Source: JAGBWK01 sp964462445 (GTDB lineage: Bacteria > Bacteroidota > Bacteroidia > Bacteroidales > Muribaculaceae). From it: a stretch of 64,000 nt of DNA. Shown here in pieces: positions 63,481-64,000 of the stretch. Location: the NCBI GenBank assembly GCA_964462445.1, contig CAYWXG010000002.1:15686-79685 (forward strand). The letters are read 5' to 3'. The position numbers and the translations under genes are program-made. Below the pieces are notes generated by a model. That model was not told the DNA's origin, did not search any database, and saw nothing but the letters and a program-made list of their open reading frames with translations. Within the stretch, counting starts at the first letter, position 1. The number at the start of each line of letters is the position of its first letter.

Positions 63481-63795
63481 ATGGATATAAGATTTTCATC
63501 AATAAAAGGAGTTGACCCCAAAGCGTATTTCCCTTTGGCAGCACTAATTCGCTCCTTTTTAAGCAATCACAACAATGTTGGTACTATAAATATAGAGTCC
63601 GACAAAATTAACTTTAATAAAGGTATTTTCTTTTCAGTGGGTAAAGTAAGTTATGCTCCTTATGGGTTATCATGCAGAAATGGTATTATATACTTCGATG
63701 GGGAAAATATACCACAGTGCGAAAGAGATAACTTATTTAATTATTTAGTAAATGCTATTTATCAACTTAAGCCAGGATATATTGTAAAGATTTAA
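63481..63795 (+). CDS. Small unknown protein, third tandem paralogue
   Basis: A 104-residue protein: an N-terminal helix (AYFPLAALIRSFLSNHNN), VGTINIESDKINFNKG, VSYAPYGLSCRNGIIYFDGE, NIPQCERDNLFNYLVNAIYQ. It has the same order of elements as the second protein. No terminator T-run follows directly; a long inverted-repeat element lies 34 nt downstream. The function is unknown. Confidence 0.65.
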   Translation: MDIRFSSIKGVDPKAYFPLAALIRSFLSNHNNVGTINIESDKINFNKGIFFSVGKVSYAPYGLSCRNGIIYFDGENIPQCERDNLFNYLVNAIYQLKPGYIVKI

Positions 63796-64000
63796 ATCTG
63801 TATTACAATTCTTGTCTTTTACGCATAGAGAATGTTACCATACATTTGCTACGCACAAGTTGGGCTACACTCGGCAGAATTGAAGTAAACTTCATTCTGC
63901 TCTCGTTGGCACCAGCAGTCGTGGTATAGTAACATTCTTTTTTTGAAAAAATCGCAGAATTTGCAATTATCTTAGAATTAAACGGTTATTCGGATTGCTT
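63796..64000. other. Window end, no confident gene
   Basis: Apart from the inverted-repeat element, the 205 bases hold only a 30-codon minus-strand frame (ATG at 63893-63895, stop at 63803-63805), open upstream without ATG to about 63985. It is too short and too overlapped by the stem arms to call. Confidence 0.4.
63829..63944. repeat. Long inverted-repeat element with inner hairpin and T-run
   Basis: The outer arms AGAATGTTAC-c-ATAC (63829-63843) and GTAT-a-GTAACATTCT (63924-63938) form 14 pairs with one mismatch. Inside, GCAGAA-t-TGAAGT pairs with ACTTCATTCTGC (63874-63900). A T-run starts at 63938. It could be a structured RNA or large terminator read on the plus strand, or a small mobile (MITE-like) element; no clear target duplication is visible. 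On the minus strand a 30-codon frame (63803-63895) crosses it. Confidence 0.6.

Noticed and set aside
63859..63866. Integron attC-like GTTGGGC in the terminal inverted-repeat element
   Set aside because: GTTRRRY is matched but there is no partner RYYYAAC at the required position, and no integrase gene is visible.
1..64000. CRISPR arrays, tRNA genes, rRNA, insertion sequences and prophage
   Set aside because: No regularly spaced repeats, no T-arm GTTCGA-type cloverleaf in the gaps, and no transposase, integrase or phage structural motifs among the frames.

Overview
The window reads as chromosomal DNA of a gut-type Bacteroidales bacterium, plausibly Muribaculaceae (inference; no rRNA is present to confirm it). 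The sequence support is: nine promoters with the Bacteroidetes layout (TTTG, then 18-20 nt, then TAnnTTTG), few Shine-Dalgarno sites, a type IX secretion sortase (PorU) beside its outer-membrane partner PorV, PCMD and lamin-tail lipoproteins, a type B L31, and a three-gene fumarate reductase with a five-helix cytochrome b. Genes are dense and mostly housekeeping. I saw no CRISPR array, rRNA, tRNA, insertion sequence or prophage.

Layout. 1-1.9 kb: end of an unidentified gene, then xseA-xseB. 2.0-8.6 kb, minus strand: rex, an FAA-hydrolase-like gene, porU, porV and ispF, reading away from rex. 8.6-9.1 kb: a non-coding divergent region with promoters in both directions, a hairpin terminator and a candidate small RNA or rex attenuator. 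9.1-14.7 kb, plus strand: phosphate-selective-type porin, a lipoprotein with two lamin-tail domains, two CYTH-superfamily proteins (one divergent) and a DASS anion transporter; I read this as a possible locus for uptake and hydrolysis of phosphate-rich anions. 15-20.5 kb: PpiD-like chaperone and mfd. 20.6-26.8 kb: tripartite RND efflux system (adaptor, permease with an unusual two-helix insert, outer-membrane factor). 26.9-31.4 kb: PCMD protein, M13 peptidase, MBL hydrolase. 31.4-35 kb: pdxJ-exbB-exbD-tonB-like-methyltransferase, running on into the MBL gene. 35.1-43.1 kb, plus strand: ACT-only remnant of a CBS-ACT protein, nadK, YgjP-like protease, topA, RluA-family synthase, WG-repeat lipoprotein, truA. 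43.2-45.1 kb: speA. 45.5-53.7 kb: acpP-fabF, Lrp-type regulator, licD, pyrG, yidC, lpxA. 54-57.9 kb: frdCAB. 58-62.4 kb: nhaC-type antiporter, a small unknown gene behind a nested inverted repeat, rpmE2, and a biotin-dependent carboxylase/decarboxylase subunit. 62.7-64 kb: a more AT-rich accessory patch with three tandem, mutually similar small unknown genes and a long inverted-repeat element.

The most unusual item is FrdC: after a normal five-helix cytochrome b it has a tail of about 110 residues with 22 cysteines, beginning with closely spaced CxxC units. By the usual topology of this family the tail would lie in the periplasm. Frd, the carboxylase/decarboxylase subunit, Rex and NhaC are consistent with an anaerobic succinate-producing metabolism. 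Other leads are the porin-CYTH-DASS locus, the three-paralogue patch, the rex upstream RNA and the two-helix insert in the RND permease.
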